Assembly: GCF_001957125.1 (NCBI RefSeq) | Contig: NZ_MPHJ01000018.1 | Coordinates: forward strand, 42,197 to 106,196 | Origin: Shewanella sp. UCD-KL12 | GTDB lineage: Bacteria > Pseudomonadota > Gammaproteobacteria > Enterobacterales > Shewanellaceae | Length of the DNA: 64,000 nt | Reading direction: 5' to 3' | In this document: positions 34,072 through 43,310 of the stretch, piece by piece | Layout: the number at the start of each line of letters is the position of its first letter | How positions within the stretch are numbered: the stretch's first letter is position 1 | Notes under the pieces: model-generated | The model's input: only the letters and a program-made list of their open reading frames with translations | Database searches by the model: none | Told to the model about the DNA's origin: nothing | Translations under genes and position numbers: made by a program

Positions 34072-35424
34072 ATGAAAACACGTGTATTGAATAGACAAAG
34101 TATAAGCACTGAAAACAGATTAAATAGCATGAGCAAAGATATGAAAAATCAGCCACAAACACAGATCAAGTCGACTCCATTTCATCTAAATGCTATCGCA
34201 AGAGCCATGAGTTTTGCATTTTTAATGACGCTGACGACAGCAGTTGTCGCTCCGACAACTGCGTTTGCTGGTGAAGGACATGATCATGGCAGCGAAACGG
34301 TTAAAACGGAAAAAGTTGTGGCTGCACATTCTGAGGAGGATGGTCACGAACATGAGGCTGAGCCCGCAACTGAAGATGATGGCCATGGTCACGGCGCCGA
34401 AGGTGAAGAGGAGAGTGGGGAGGACCACGCACTTAAGTTAACCGATGAGCAGAAAGCCCTCGCAGGGATAGAGGTCACACAACTGTCTGAAGAGTCTTTC
34501 AGCTTGGAAGCTGTAGCAACGGCCACCTTGGTTGTCGACAGAGATAGAACCATGGCACTTGCCCCTCAACTCGATGTGCGCGTGTTAGAACGCCATGTGG
34601 TGCCGGGTCAGGAGGTGAGTAAAGGTGATGCCTTATTGACTTTAGGTGGTGTTGCCGTAGCTCAAGCGCAAGCTGATTATATCAACGCCGCTGCAGAGTG
34701 GAGCCGGGTTAACCGTATGGGGAAAAGTGCTGTTAGCGCTAGTCGCCGTTTGCAAGCACAGGTCGATGCAGAGCTTAAGCGCGCTATTTTAGAGGCGATG
34801 AAGATGACGCCTGAGCAGATCACTCAACTGGAATCCAATCCAAGTACTATCGGTAGTTATCAACTGCTGGCACCGATAAATGGGCGTGTACAGCAAGATC
34901 TGGCGCTATTAGGACAAGTGATAGCCGCAGGTACTGCCCTTATGCAACTCACCGATGAGTCTCACCTTTGGGTTGAAGCTCAGGTGACTCCTGCGCAATC
35001 TGAAAATATCAGTATTGGTAGCAAAGCTTTGGTACGTGTTGGTGATAGAACCTTAGAAGCTAAGATCATTGGCCGCTCTCACGAGCTTAACAGTGTGACT
35101 CGTACCGAGCAGATCTTAGTGAGTCTGGAAAATCCTGGTCATGTGATCCATGCGGGCCAGTTTGCCGAGCTGTATCTGCCAAATTCTGTGCAAGGTGGTG
35201 TGATATTGCCTGATGCGGCGCTGACTCGTGGTGGCGATGGTGACTGGCAGGTATTTGTTGAAGATGAAGATGGCTTCGAAGCGGTAGAGGTCGAGGTGGT
35301 AGAGCGTCAGCGTGGCATGAACTTAGTTCGTTGCCTAGCACCTGGCAGCAATGTGGTGGTGTCCGGGGCATTTTTCTTAGCCTCAGAGCAAGCGAAGTCT
35401 GGCTTTGATATCCATAACCACTAA
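34072..35424 (+). CDS. Periplasmic adaptor of heavy-metal RND efflux (CzcB/CusB-like)
   Basis: An adaptor of up to 450 residues from the ATG at 34072 (GGGA nine bases upstream); an ATG at 34129 is an alternative because the signal peptide only begins near AMSFAFLMTLTTAVVAP. After cleavage the mature N-terminus is His/Asp/Glu-rich: GEGHDHG, AHSEEDGHEHEAE, DDGHGHG and DHALKL, a metal-binding tail. Then come the barrel-sandwich/lipoyl halves (MALAPQLDVRVLERHVVPGQEVSKGDALLTLGG and YQLLAPINGRVQQDLALLGQ) and a beta-barrel. It bridges the pump and the TolC-type channel and may capture metal. Confidence 0.9.
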   Translation: MKTRVLNRQSISTENRLNSMSKDMKNQPQTQIKSTPFHLNAIARAMSFAFLMTLTTAVVAPTTAFAGEGHDHGSETVKTEKVVAAHSEEDGHEHEAEPATEDDGHGHGAEGEEESGEDHALKLTDEQKALAGIEVTQLSEESFSLEAVATATLVVDRDRTMALAPQLDVRVLERHVVPGQEVSKGDALLTLGGVAVAQAQADYINAAAEWSRVNRMGKSAVSASRRLQAQVDAELKRAILEAMKMTPEQITQLESNPSTIGSYQLLAPINGRVQQDLALLGQVIAAGTALMQLTDESHLWVEAQVTPAQSENISIGSKALVRVGDRTLEAKIIGRSHELNSVTRTEQILVSLENPGHVIHAGQFAELYLPNSVQGGVILPDAALTRGGDGDWQVFVEDEDGFEAVEVEVVERQRGMNLVRCLAPGSNVVVSGAFFLASEQAKSGFDIHNH

Positions 35425-35471
35425 TTAGCAATTAGCTATAACCACATTGTAAAAATTTAAGGAGCTCTCTT

Positions 35472-38400
35472 ATGTTACAGAGACTTATAGAGGTTGCCGT
35501 GCGCAACCGACTAATGGTGGTGCTGGCACTTATCGCCATTGTGATAGCCAGTGTTGCTATGTTACCCAAATTGAATCTGGATGCCTTTCCAGATGTGACC
35601 AACGTGCAGGTTACGGTAAATACTGAGGCCGAAGGTTTAGCGGCTGAAGAAGTTGAGAAGCTAATCAGTTATCCGGTCGAGTCGGCCATGTACGCCTTGC
35701 CTGCAGTTACTGAGGTGCGCTCACTATCGCGTACGGGGTTATCATTGGTGACAGTGGTATTTGCTGAAGGTACCGATATCTATTTCGCTCGCCAGCAGGT
35801 ATTTGAGCAGTTACAAGCCGCCAGAGAGATGATCCCTGATGGTATCGGTGTGCCTGAAATCGGGCCAAATACTTCAGGTTTAGGGCAAATATATCAGTAT
35901 ATTTTACGCGCCGAACCTGAGTCAGGTATTGGTGCAAGCGAGCTACGTAGTCTCAATGACTATCTGGTTAAACTCATCATGATGCCTGTTGGTGGTGTCA
36001 CTGAGGTGCTCTCATTTGGTGGTGATGTCCGTCAGTATCAAGTACAGATAGATCCCAATAAATTGCTTAGCTATGGCTTGAGCATGGAGCAGGTCACTAC
36101 TGCGCTAGAGAGCAATAACCGCAATGCGGGTGGCTGGTTTATGGATCAAGGCCAAGAGCAACTGGTTGTTCGTGGCTATGGTCTGTTGCCTGCAGGGGAT
36201 GCTGGACTCAGTGCGATCAAACAGATCCCACTGACTGAAATTGCAGGCACCCCTGTACGTGTGGGTGATATTGCTAATGTCGATTATGGCAGTGAAATCC
36301 GTGTAGGCGCTGTGACTATGACGCGCCGTGATGAGGCTGGCAAGCCACAACAACTGGGTGAAGTGGTTGCGGGAGTTATCCTTAAACGTATGGGCGCTAA
36401 TACTAAGGCGACCATTGATGATATCAACGCCCGTACCGCTTTAGTTGAACAGGCTTTGCCAGATGGCGTGACCTTTGAAGTTTTCTACGATCAGGCTGAC
36501 TTAGTCAATCAAGCGGTGACCACAGTGCGTGATGCGCTCTTGATGGCCTTTGTGTTTATTGTGGTGATCTTAGCGCTGTTCCTGGTGAACATACGTGCGA
36601 CCCTTTTAGTGCTGCTGTCTATTCCTGTCTCGATAGGTTTAGCGCTGATGGTGATGTCATATTTCGGCATGTCGGCTAACTTGATGTCTTTAGGTGGACT
36701 GGCGGTAGCAATCGGTATGCTGGTGGATGGCTCCGTGGTGATGGTGGAGAATATCTTCAAGCATCTGACTCAGCCAGATAGACAACATCTCAGTGATGCT
36801 AGAAGCCGAGCCGATGGTGAGGCCGATCCACATCATGCTGGTGAAGATGGTGCAGCGACGCTCGCTCACAGTGGCAGTGAGGGGGGCAGTGAAGGCGGCA
36901 TAGGAATGCGCGTTATGCTGGCAGCTAAAGAGGTGTGTAGCCCAATCTTCTTTGCGACAGCGATTATCATCGTCGTATTTGCACCTTTGTTTGCGCTTGA
37001 AGGTGTGGAGGGCAAGTTATTTCAGCCTATGGCGGTCAGTATCATCTTAGCCATGTTGTCTGCCTTAGTGGTGGCACTGGTTGCAGTACCTGCGTTAGCG
37101 GTATTCCTGTTTAAACGTGGTATCACCCTAAGAGAAAGTGCGGTACTTAAGCCTATCGAGGCTGTCTATCGCAAGCTGTTATCTGCGACTATGGCTCGAC
37201 CTAAGATGGTCGTCATTACGGCTGTGATACTCTTTGCGCTAAGTATGGCGCTCTTACCACGCCTAGGTACTGAATTTGTCCCTGAGCTTGAAGAGGGCAC
37301 CATTAACTTACGTGTGACGTTAGCGCCAACCGCAAGTCTTGGTACCTCAATTGATGTGGCCCCTAAGCTTGAAAAAATGCTGCTCGAATTTCCTGAGGTT
37401 GATTACGCTCTGAGCCGTATCGGTGCGCCAGAGCTCGGCGGCGACCCAGAGCCTGTGAGTAATATCGAGATCTATATCGGTCTTAAGCCAATTGATGAGT
37501 GGGAGCATGCGGAAACTCGCATTGAGTTACAGCGTAAAATGGAGGAGAAGCTTAGCGTATACCCAGGTTTGCTGTTTACCTTCTCTCAGCCAATCGCAAC
37601 CCGAGTCGATGAGCTGTTATCTGGTGTTAAAGCTCAGCTGGCGATTAAGATCTTTGGCCCTGACTTAGATGTGCTTTCTGCAAGTGGTGAGCGCTTAACT
37701 GAGTTAGTGTCGAATATCCCTGGTGCGGTTGATGTATCGCTGGAGCAGGTGAGCGGTGAGGCTCAGTTAGTTGTGAGACCTAAGCGCGATCTACTTGCGC
37801 GTTACGGCATCAGTGTCGATGAGGTGATGAGCCTAGTTAGCCAAGGTATCGGTGGCGTGAGTGCAGGCCAAGTGATCGACGGCAACGCAAGATACGATAT
37901 TAATGTACGTCTGGCTGAGGAGTATCGTAGCTCTCCCGATGCACTGAGAGATCTTATTCTCAGCGGTGTTAGCGGCGCGACAGTGCGCCTAGGTGAGGTG
38001 GCCAGTGTTGAAGTTGAGATGGCGCCACCTAACATTCGCCGCGATGATGTGCAGCGACGTGTTGTAGTGCAGGCTAACGTTTCGGGTCGTGATATGGGCT
38101 CGGTCGTTAATGATATCTATGCCATTATTCCTGAGGCTGAGCTGCCAGCGGGATATACAGTGGTTGTTGGCGGTCAGTATGAAAACCAGCAACGTGCTCA
38201 GCAAAAGTTGATGTTAGTTGTGCCTATCTCGATTGGTCTAATTGCCTTGCTATTGTTCTTCTCGTTTGGCTCGCTTAAGCAAGTTGGGCTGATCATGGCT
38301 AACGTGCCATTGGCCTTAATTGGTGGCGTAGTGGCGCTGTTTATTAGTGGCACTTATCTGTCGGTACCTAGCTCAATCGGCTTTATCACCTTGTTTGGTG

Positions 38401-38729
38401 TCGCAGTACTTAACGGTGTTGTACTGGTGGACTCGATTAACCAGAGACGACAAACAGCACTGAAAGAGAAGCTAGGCTCCAATGCCGGAGAGAGCCTATA
38501 TACCAGTGTTTATGAAGGTACGGTAGGGCGTTTGCGTCCGGTATTGATGACGGCATTAACATCGGCCCTTGGTTTGATCCCTATCTTACTGTCATCGGGT
38601 GTCGGTAGCGAGATCCAGCAGCCGTTAGCTGTAGTGATTATCGGCGGTTTGTTTAGCTCAACGGCTTTGACCTTGCTAGTACTGCCAACGCTTTACCGTT
38701 GGATGTACAGAAGGGAAGAGAGAGGCTAG
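35472..38729 (+). CDS. Heavy-metal RND efflux pump (CusA/CzcA family)
   Basis: A 1085-residue proton-driven pump with 12 membrane spans and two large periplasmic loops. Family parts: LDAFPDVTNVQVTV, GPNTSGLGQIYQYIL, and the TM4 region GGLAVAIGMLVDGSVVMVEN. CzcA has DFG where this has AIG, as CusA-type pumps do, so monovalent copper or silver is possible, but the ion cannot be settled. After VENIFKHL there is an extra loop (about 434-478) rich in His, Asp, Gly and Ser (EADPHHAGEDGA, HSGSEGGSEGG), absent from the usual family length. AAGGAG precedes the ATG. Third gene of the set. Confidence 0.93.
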   Translation: MLQRLIEVAVRNRLMVVLALIAIVIASVAMLPKLNLDAFPDVTNVQVTVNTEAEGLAAEEVEKLISYPVESAMYALPAVTEVRSLSRTGLSLVTVVFAEGTDIYFARQQVFEQLQAAREMIPDGIGVPEIGPNTSGLGQIYQYILRAEPESGIGASELRSLNDYLVKLIMMPVGGVTEVLSFGGDVRQYQVQIDPNKLLSYGLSMEQVTTALESNNRNAGGWFMDQGQEQLVVRGYGLLPAGDAGLSAIKQIPLTEIAGTPVRVGDIANVDYGSEIRVGAVTMTRRDEAGKPQQLGEVVAGVILKRMGANTKATIDDINARTALVEQALPDGVTFEVFYDQADLVNQAVTTVRDALLMAFVFIVVILALFLVNIRATLLVLLSIPVSIGLALMVMSYFGMSANLMSLGGLAVAIGMLVDGSVVMVENIFKHLTQPDRQHLSDARSRADGEADPHHAGEDGAATLAHSGSEGGSEGGIGMRVMLAAKEVCSPIFFATAIIIVVFAPLFALEGVEGKLFQPMAVSIILAMLSALVVALVAVPALAVFLFKRGITLRESAVLKPIEAVYRKLLSATMARPKMVVITAVILFALSMALLPRLGTEFVPELEEGTINLRVTLAPTASLGTSIDVAPKLEKMLLEFPEVDYALSRIGAPELGGDPEPVSNIEIYIGLKPIDEWEHAETRIELQRKMEEKLSVYPGLLFTFSQPIATRVDELLSGVKAQLAIKIFGPDLDVLSASGERLTELVSNIPGAVDVSLEQVSGEAQLVVRPKRDLLARYGISVDEVMSLVSQGIGGVSAGQVIDGNARYDINVRLAEEYRSSPDALRDLILSGVSGATVRLGEVASVEVEMAPPNIRRDDVQRRVVVQANVSGRDMGSVVNDIYAIIPEAELPAGYTVVVGGQYENQQRAQQKLMLVVPISIGLIALLLFFSFGSLKQVGLIMANVPLALIGGVVALFISGTYLSVPSSIGFITLFGVAVLNGVVLVDSINQRRQTALKEKLGSNAGESLYTSVYEGTVGRLRPVLMTALTSALGLIPILLSSGVGSEIQQPLAVVIIGGLFSSTALTLLVLPTLYRWMYRREERG

Positions 38730-38730
38730 C

Positions 38731-38830
38731 GATAAGTTTTAAGCGTTAAGCTGTAAGCAAAAACCAGTTGGCGAAGTGTATTCACAGCCGTCCAAATGGA
38801 CAATATTAAACTTACAGCTTATGACTTATC
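38731..38830. repeat. Imperfect long inverted repeat after the efflux operon
   Basis: Outer arms GATAAGT / ACTTATC and inner arms TAAGCTGTAAG / CTTACAGCTTA face each other across about 50 bases. It begins directly after the pump stop codon. Confidence 0.6.
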
Positions 38831-38863
38831 ACTTAACACTTTTCTGTGAGCTGGAAGCTTGTC

Positions 38864-38900
38864 AAAAGGTGCGTAGCGTTAGTCTGCCGTCGCACCTTTT
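38864..38900 (+). terminator. Terminator, perfect 10-bp stem
   Basis: AAAAGGTGCG / CGCACCTTTT with a 17-base loop, the right arm ending in four T. Likely ends the efflux transcript. Confidence 0.65.
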
Positions 38901-38914
38901 ATTCGCTACATTCA

Positions 38915-39046
38915 CTTACTGACCTCTGGTGAGCAGAGGTCAACGTAAATAAACGAGTGTGCTGATTAGATGTCTAACCTGATCAGTTTCTTTATACGTT
39001 TTCGGTGAGTCGATTTAGTACGCGCAGCAGGATGCTGCGCTTTTTT
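38915..39046 (+). ncRNA. Candidate small RNA or leader RNA
   Basis: About 130 bases without a reading frame that start with a perfect hairpin (GACCTCTG / CAGAGGTC, 38921-38941), continue with a single-stranded-looking stretch containing the small dyad TTAGATGTCTAA, and end in a textbook terminator (39022-39046). It could be an independent sRNA or a premature-termination leader of the gene at 39188. No known Rfam family was recognised. Confidence 0.35.
39022..39046 (+). terminator. Strong Rho-independent terminator
   Basis: GCGCAGCA / TGCTGCGC with loop GGA, followed by six T. The nearest upstream gene ends 290 bases before and already has its own terminator. Confidence 0.92.
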
Positions 39047-39187
39047 GTTGCTATAAGAGTCTAACAATAACGACATATTGAAAACTCAGTGCATGCTGGG
39101 TATGTTGGTTGTCAGTGATGATTCCTTTGTTCAAAGTAGAAGTACATTCAGTCCCAGTGAAAAAACATAATTAATATGGAGATTATT

Positions 39188-39742
39188 ATGTCTAAATGGA
39201 TTTTATTGGTTTCAGCATTACTCTTTTCTGCGACATTGAATGCAGATGATGAGCTAGATCCCTACGAGCTTAAAATCTTACAAGCTCAACAAGCACTCGG
39301 TGAGCCGATAGAAAGAGTCGTTGTTATTAATTTAGATGGAGGCCATCAATCCTTTGATGAACTTGATAGCGAAGAGGTTGTTATCTACTTTTTTGCTTCT
39401 TGGTGCTCGCCCTGTTTCTCCTCGCTTAAAAATATAGAATCTCTCAAGGAAAGTTTTCAGTTTAATACCCGCTTCTTAGCCGTTGCACTCGATGACGATA
39501 TCGATGCAGTAAAAGCTATGCTAGATAGAGCAAACTTCTCCGGTGAGGCATGGTTAGCAATTGACGGTGGGGAATTGCTACAGAACCGCTCATTTGCAAA
39601 TGGATATACATCACTTCCTTATGCAATAAGGTTAGATAAGCATACTCGCATTGTTGAAAACAGCTTCGAGGTGAGCTCTGTGAAGCAGTGGAAAGAGATA
39701 TTAGTTGATGGCTCTACATTCCAAGATATGAGTAAGTTTTGA
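39188..39742 (+). CDS. Periplasmic TlpA-like thiol-disulfide protein
   Basis: A 184-residue protein from the ATG at 39188 (GGAG seven bases upstream) with a signal peptide ending LNA. The thioredoxin-fold core VVIYFFASWCSPCFSSLKNIESL has the redox pair CSPC, and TSLPYAIRL is the cis-Pro loop. It resembles TlpA/ResA-type reductants, which act on cytochrome c maturation or other Cys proteins; the partner is unknown. The stop overlaps within three bases of the mepA start, so the two are cotranscribed. Confidence 0.85.
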   Translation: MSKWILLVSALLFSATLNADDELDPYELKILQAQQALGEPIERVVVINLDGGHQSFDELDSEEVVIYFFASWCSPCFSSLKNIESLKESFQFNTRFLAVALDDDIDAVKAMLDRANFSGEAWLAIDGGELLQNRSFANGYTSLPYAIRLDKHTRIVENSFEVSSVKQWKEILVDGSTFQDMSKF

Positions 39743-39744
39743 GA

Positions 39745-40665
39745 ATGAAACGAGGAAGCTATCATCATGGCGGGAGGGTTTTTCTCCTTGTCGCGCCCTT
39801 GATACTGACATCTACTTTGAGCTTAGCCAACGTGTGGAGCGAATTTAAAACGCCTTACTCAGTGCAGAGCCAAAATCTTGATGCAGGCTCGGCAGCAAGC
39901 ATAGATAGCTTAGCCATCGGCTCCTATGCCAATGGCTGTTTAGCCGGTGCTGAGGCTTTGCCATTAGCGGGGCTTGGCTATCAAGTGATCCGTACATCGA
40001 GAGGTCGATATTTTGGCCACCCTCAGCTTATCAATTTTGTTGAGAACTTTTCTCAGCAGCTACATCAGTCGGGTAGTGACGATCTGTTAATTGCTGATAT
40101 CTCCATGCCACGAGGTGGCAACTTTGTCTCTGGTCACTCAAGTCATCAAATTGGTTTGGATGTCGATATCTGGTTCAGGCAAGCAAGTGAGCAGCAAAGC
40201 CTTGAACAAAGAGAGACGCCAGATGAGTTGAGTCTGGTAGATAGCGGCCGTTTTGGGGTTAATGGCAATTGGCAAGCTGTGCATGGTGATATGATACGCA
40301 TAGCCGCTGAAAATCCGCAGGTTGCTAGGGTATTTGTTAATCCAGCGATAAAGCAAAAGCTCTGTGAGCAAACTAAAGGCGCTAGTGTTTCATCACATGA
40401 TTGGCTTGGGAAGGTGCGTCCTTGGTGGGGGCATAAGATCCATATGCATGTACGTCTGGCTTGCCCGCAAGGTGATGGGTTATGCCAGAATCAAAAGCCG
40501 CCCAAAAGCGGCACTGGTTGTGAAGAATTAGGCTGGTGGAAACAGCAGGTACTAGATCCGGTAAAACCTGATAAAAGCGAGCTGGCAAAGGGCAAGCAAC
40601 AAGCTAAGCCCAAACCCAAACGGGTGAAAATAAAGCCTGAGCAGTGTCAATCTCTTCTCAATTAG
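39745..40665 (+). CDS. mepA: Penicillin-insensitive murein endopeptidase (M74)
   Basis: A 306-residue periplasmic zinc endopeptidase that cuts D-Ala-meso-DAP cross-links in peptidoglycan. N-terminal signal peptide (VFLLVAPLILTSTLSLA). Zinc ligands are in HSSHQIGLDVDIW and WWGHKIHMHVRLACP, the hallmark of family M74. Conserved Cys pairs are present (NGCLAGAEALP, KLCEQT, GTGCEELGWW). The tail is Lys/Pro-rich (KPKPKRVKIKPEQC). The ATG at 39745 starts two bases after the stop of the thioredoxin-like gene. Confidence 0.95.
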   Translation: MKRGSYHHGGRVFLLVAPLILTSTLSLANVWSEFKTPYSVQSQNLDAGSAASIDSLAIGSYANGCLAGAEALPLAGLGYQVIRTSRGRYFGHPQLINFVENFSQQLHQSGSDDLLIADISMPRGGNFVSGHSSHQIGLDVDIWFRQASEQQSLEQRETPDELSLVDSGRFGVNGNWQAVHGDMIRIAAENPQVARVFVNPAIKQKLCEQTKGASVSSHDWLGKVRPWWGHKIHMHVRLACPQGDGLCQNQKPPKSGTGCEELGWWKQQVLDPVKPDKSELAKGKQQAKPKPKRVKIKPEQCQSLLN

Positions 40666-40687
40666 CTCAGGCTATATCGCTCGTTTG

Positions 40688-43306
40688 TTATAGCTTTTGA
40701 GCGCGGCCCTTGCGCTGACCATCTAGACTCATGGCTCTGATCTTTATCGGGCCCTTAACTTTAGAGTCACGGGTGTAAGGTAACCATTGAGCTGGTTTTT
40801 CCTCACTGTTTGCCGGATTCTCAGCACTGCTTTCTTCTAAAATGGGCTGATACTCCACAGCGATATTTGGGTAGGGCATTTTTACTTGCAAATAACCTTG
40901 TTCTACCTTGGCGCCAACCGTTGGAATACGGTAGAAGACATTGGCTTGCTCTAATTTTGCTAGCTCCTTTTGACCTAAGATAGACGCAAAGCGTTGCCAA
41001 TCACTCTCTCTTGCCTGTACTGCGCTCTCGGTAAAATACTGGCTATTGCTATCGTATAGTTGACCAGAATAGTCATAATTAAGCTCCCAGTCGGCTTTAT
41101 GCCAGGCACGTTCAGCCAGTGCAAGCAGGCGAGGGAATAGCATATATTCAGCTTGGCGATCGCTGCGCAGCATTTCACTCCATAAATGGCCCTGTAACCC
41201 CTTGTACCTCACGCCTTGTGCCAGTGGCGTTTGGCGGTCATCGGCTGTATAAGCCAGATTGTAGGTATCAAACCAAAACTCGGCATGCGCGGGCAAGTTG
41301 TCGGGCATAAATTCGAAAACTTTGCGGGTGCTGATTGCTCTTGCGCCCCAATGATTACCCGGCTCCTCTGGGTGGGCTTGATAGGGGAAATCAAAGTAGG
41401 TGACTTCTGGGGTTGAGATCACCGTATCCCAGTGATAATTAGCCTGCTGATGGGTGGCAACATGGCCCTTTTCAAACAGTAGTGACCAGGAGTTAGTTTG
41501 CACTTGCTGTGGCATATTGTTAGGCCGAGTTTCACCCATGCCGTCATTCCAGCCTGCAACTTTGATCTTTTTATCGGCTAACATGGCCGATATCCGCTCG
41601 ATAAAGTAACCGTTTAATGTGTGTAAGCCGCTCAGTTTTTCAGCTTGCTCCTGTTTTAACGTGTTACATGCAGGAGAGTCCAGCCAAGCCCCAGCGGTTT
41701 CATCGGCGCCAATATGATAAGTCGTCAGCGGTGTTCCAGCTTGTTGATGCATGGTTTGCACCTCAGCAATGACCTTGTCGATGAAGGCGTAGGTTGAGTC
41801 TAGACAAACATTGAGAGTGTTATCGGAGTAATGCTGAATCGAGCTATATTGGGTGTTATCGGCAGGCTCGACTAAGCGGTACTGCTGGGCTAAGTCGGTT
41901 TTTCCTTCGGCTAAATACTTTTGGTATCTGGCTTCCATGGAGTGGATCGCAGCGCGGCTATGGCCTGGCATATCGAGAGAGGGGATAACTTGAATATGCC
42001 TTGCCTTTGCAAAGGCAAGAATAGCTTGATAATCATCGACGCTGTAGTAGCCATCGCTTTGGCTTTCACCGCTAATATCGCTACCAAGTTGAGGCATTAG
42101 ACATCTATCGGGTGCATTAAAACAACGTTTAGCCCCCACTTGGCTAAGCTCTGGCAATCCTGGGATCTCAATACGCCAGCCTTCGTCATCGGCAAGGTGT
42201 AGGTGCAGTTTATTGAGCTTGTAAGCGGCCATCTGCTCTAAGGTTTTAAAGATAAACGCTTTAGAGAGGAAGTTTCTGGCGACATCAATATGCATGCCTC
42301 TGAACTTATATCTTGGTGCATCGACAATTTCGATAGATGGAATGCGTTTGTCATCTAAGGTGATTAACCCCGCTAAAGAGATAAGGCCGTAAAAGGCGCC
42401 TGTGTCAGTTTTAGCTAAGATAGAAATTTGCTCATTCTGGCTGGTAAAACGGTAGCCTTCATCATGTATGTCGAGGGTATTATCGACTCTGATAGTCAGT
42501 GGCAGGCCCTTTGGGTTGAGGTTCACTCCTAACAGGTTCAGTCTGGCGATGGCTGGATTGAGTGCCTTGGCTGATACTCCCTGCAACTTGAGTGCTAAGC
42601 CATTTGTTAGGTCTAGGTTCTCTTTTGAGAGTGTTTTTACTGATTGAGGTTGAGGGATCAAACTGTCACTAACATCGAGGCTTTTTGGCACACTCGCTGT
42701 GCTGGCGTATATGTACTCTGGGCTTGCCCAAGGTGTGTTATCACGCTCAGCGAGTTTAAATTGCGCGACTTTGTCGGTAAAGGGAAGCAGGTAGTCCTGA
42801 GTTTCAAGGCCTGTTTCGGCATCAATACCTGTGCGAGTACTATCAATAACGGTGGCGGATAACCCCTCAGCATGAACAAAGTAATTGGGCATAAACTCTG
42901 AGCGGGTGATCTGGGTGCCGTAACTATAAAAACTGATGCTGAGCGCTTGGTTTGCTTTAAATCCGCTGAACTGCTCTGTGGGAGCAATGCGGTGAAGGTC
43001 GCCATTGATATGAGTAATAGTAAACTCATCAGAATGTGCTAGCTGTACTGGGGTGAGCTGACTAAAGTAGATCCCCCAATCTTTCACTCCCACCTTAGTG
43101 TCCTGGGGAGTTTGCAGGTGAATTTTCGATAAGTAACACTCATCAAGATCATTGGGGCAGTGCTGTGGGTGTGAGTCGACGAACTCATGCTTTACCATCA
43201 GTTGACTGGCAAACTGCTGCAGAGATTGCTGTGCTGAGTCGGTTTGCACAGCATGACTTGAGGCTGACAGAAGTGTGAATAAGCTAATCAGTATTTTTTT
43301 ATGCAT
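40688..43306 (-). CDS. Beta-N-acetylhexosaminidase (chitobiase-type, GH20)
   Basis: An 872-residue secreted enzyme that removes GlcNAc from chitobiose and related ends. Signal peptide, then a carbohydrate-binding-like domain (about 30-180), a GH20b domain (VDNTLDIHDEGYRF) and the GH20 catalytic barrel (about 330-770). The catalytic Asp-Glu pair is D535-E536 in HIGADETAG. Other family segments: RGMHIDVARNFL, KLNKLHLHLADDEGWRIEIPG, VIPSLDMPGHSRAA. It heads toward the ROK kinase and sugar transporter, which fits GlcNAc catabolism. Confidence 0.95.
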   Translation of the reverse strand: MHKKILISLFTLLSASSHAVQTDSAQQSLQQFASQLMVKHEFVDSHPQHCPNDLDECYLSKIHLQTPQDTKVGVKDWGIYFSQLTPVQLAHSDEFTITHINGDLHRIAPTEQFSGFKANQALSISFYSYGTQITRSEFMPNYFVHAEGLSATVIDSTRTGIDAETGLETQDYLLPFTDKVAQFKLAERDNTPWASPEYIYASTASVPKSLDVSDSLIPQPQSVKTLSKENLDLTNGLALKLQGVSAKALNPAIARLNLLGVNLNPKGLPLTIRVDNTLDIHDEGYRFTSQNEQISILAKTDTGAFYGLISLAGLITLDDKRIPSIEIVDAPRYKFRGMHIDVARNFLSKAFIFKTLEQMAAYKLNKLHLHLADDEGWRIEIPGLPELSQVGAKRCFNAPDRCLMPQLGSDISGESQSDGYYSVDDYQAILAFAKARHIQVIPSLDMPGHSRAAIHSMEARYQKYLAEGKTDLAQQYRLVEPADNTQYSSIQHYSDNTLNVCLDSTYAFIDKVIAEVQTMHQQAGTPLTTYHIGADETAGAWLDSPACNTLKQEQAEKLSGLHTLNGYFIERISAMLADKKIKVAGWNDGMGETRPNNMPQQVQTNSWSLLFEKGHVATHQQANYHWDTVISTPEVTYFDFPYQAHPEEPGNHWGARAISTRKVFEFMPDNLPAHAEFWFDTYNLAYTADDRQTPLAQGVRYKGLQGHLWSEMLRSDRQAEYMLFPRLLALAERAWHKADWELNYDYSGQLYDSNSQYFTESAVQARESDWQRFASILGQKELAKLEQANVFYRIPTVGAKVEQGYLQVKMPYPNIAVEYQPILEESSAENPANSEEKPAQWLPYTRDSKVKGPIKIRAMSLDGQRKGRAQKL

Positions 43307-43310
43307 AGTG

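Noticed and set aside
40634..40673. Inverted repeat AGCCTGAGC / GCTCAGGCT as a mepA terminator
   Set aside because: It lies partly within the coding end of mepA and no T-run follows.
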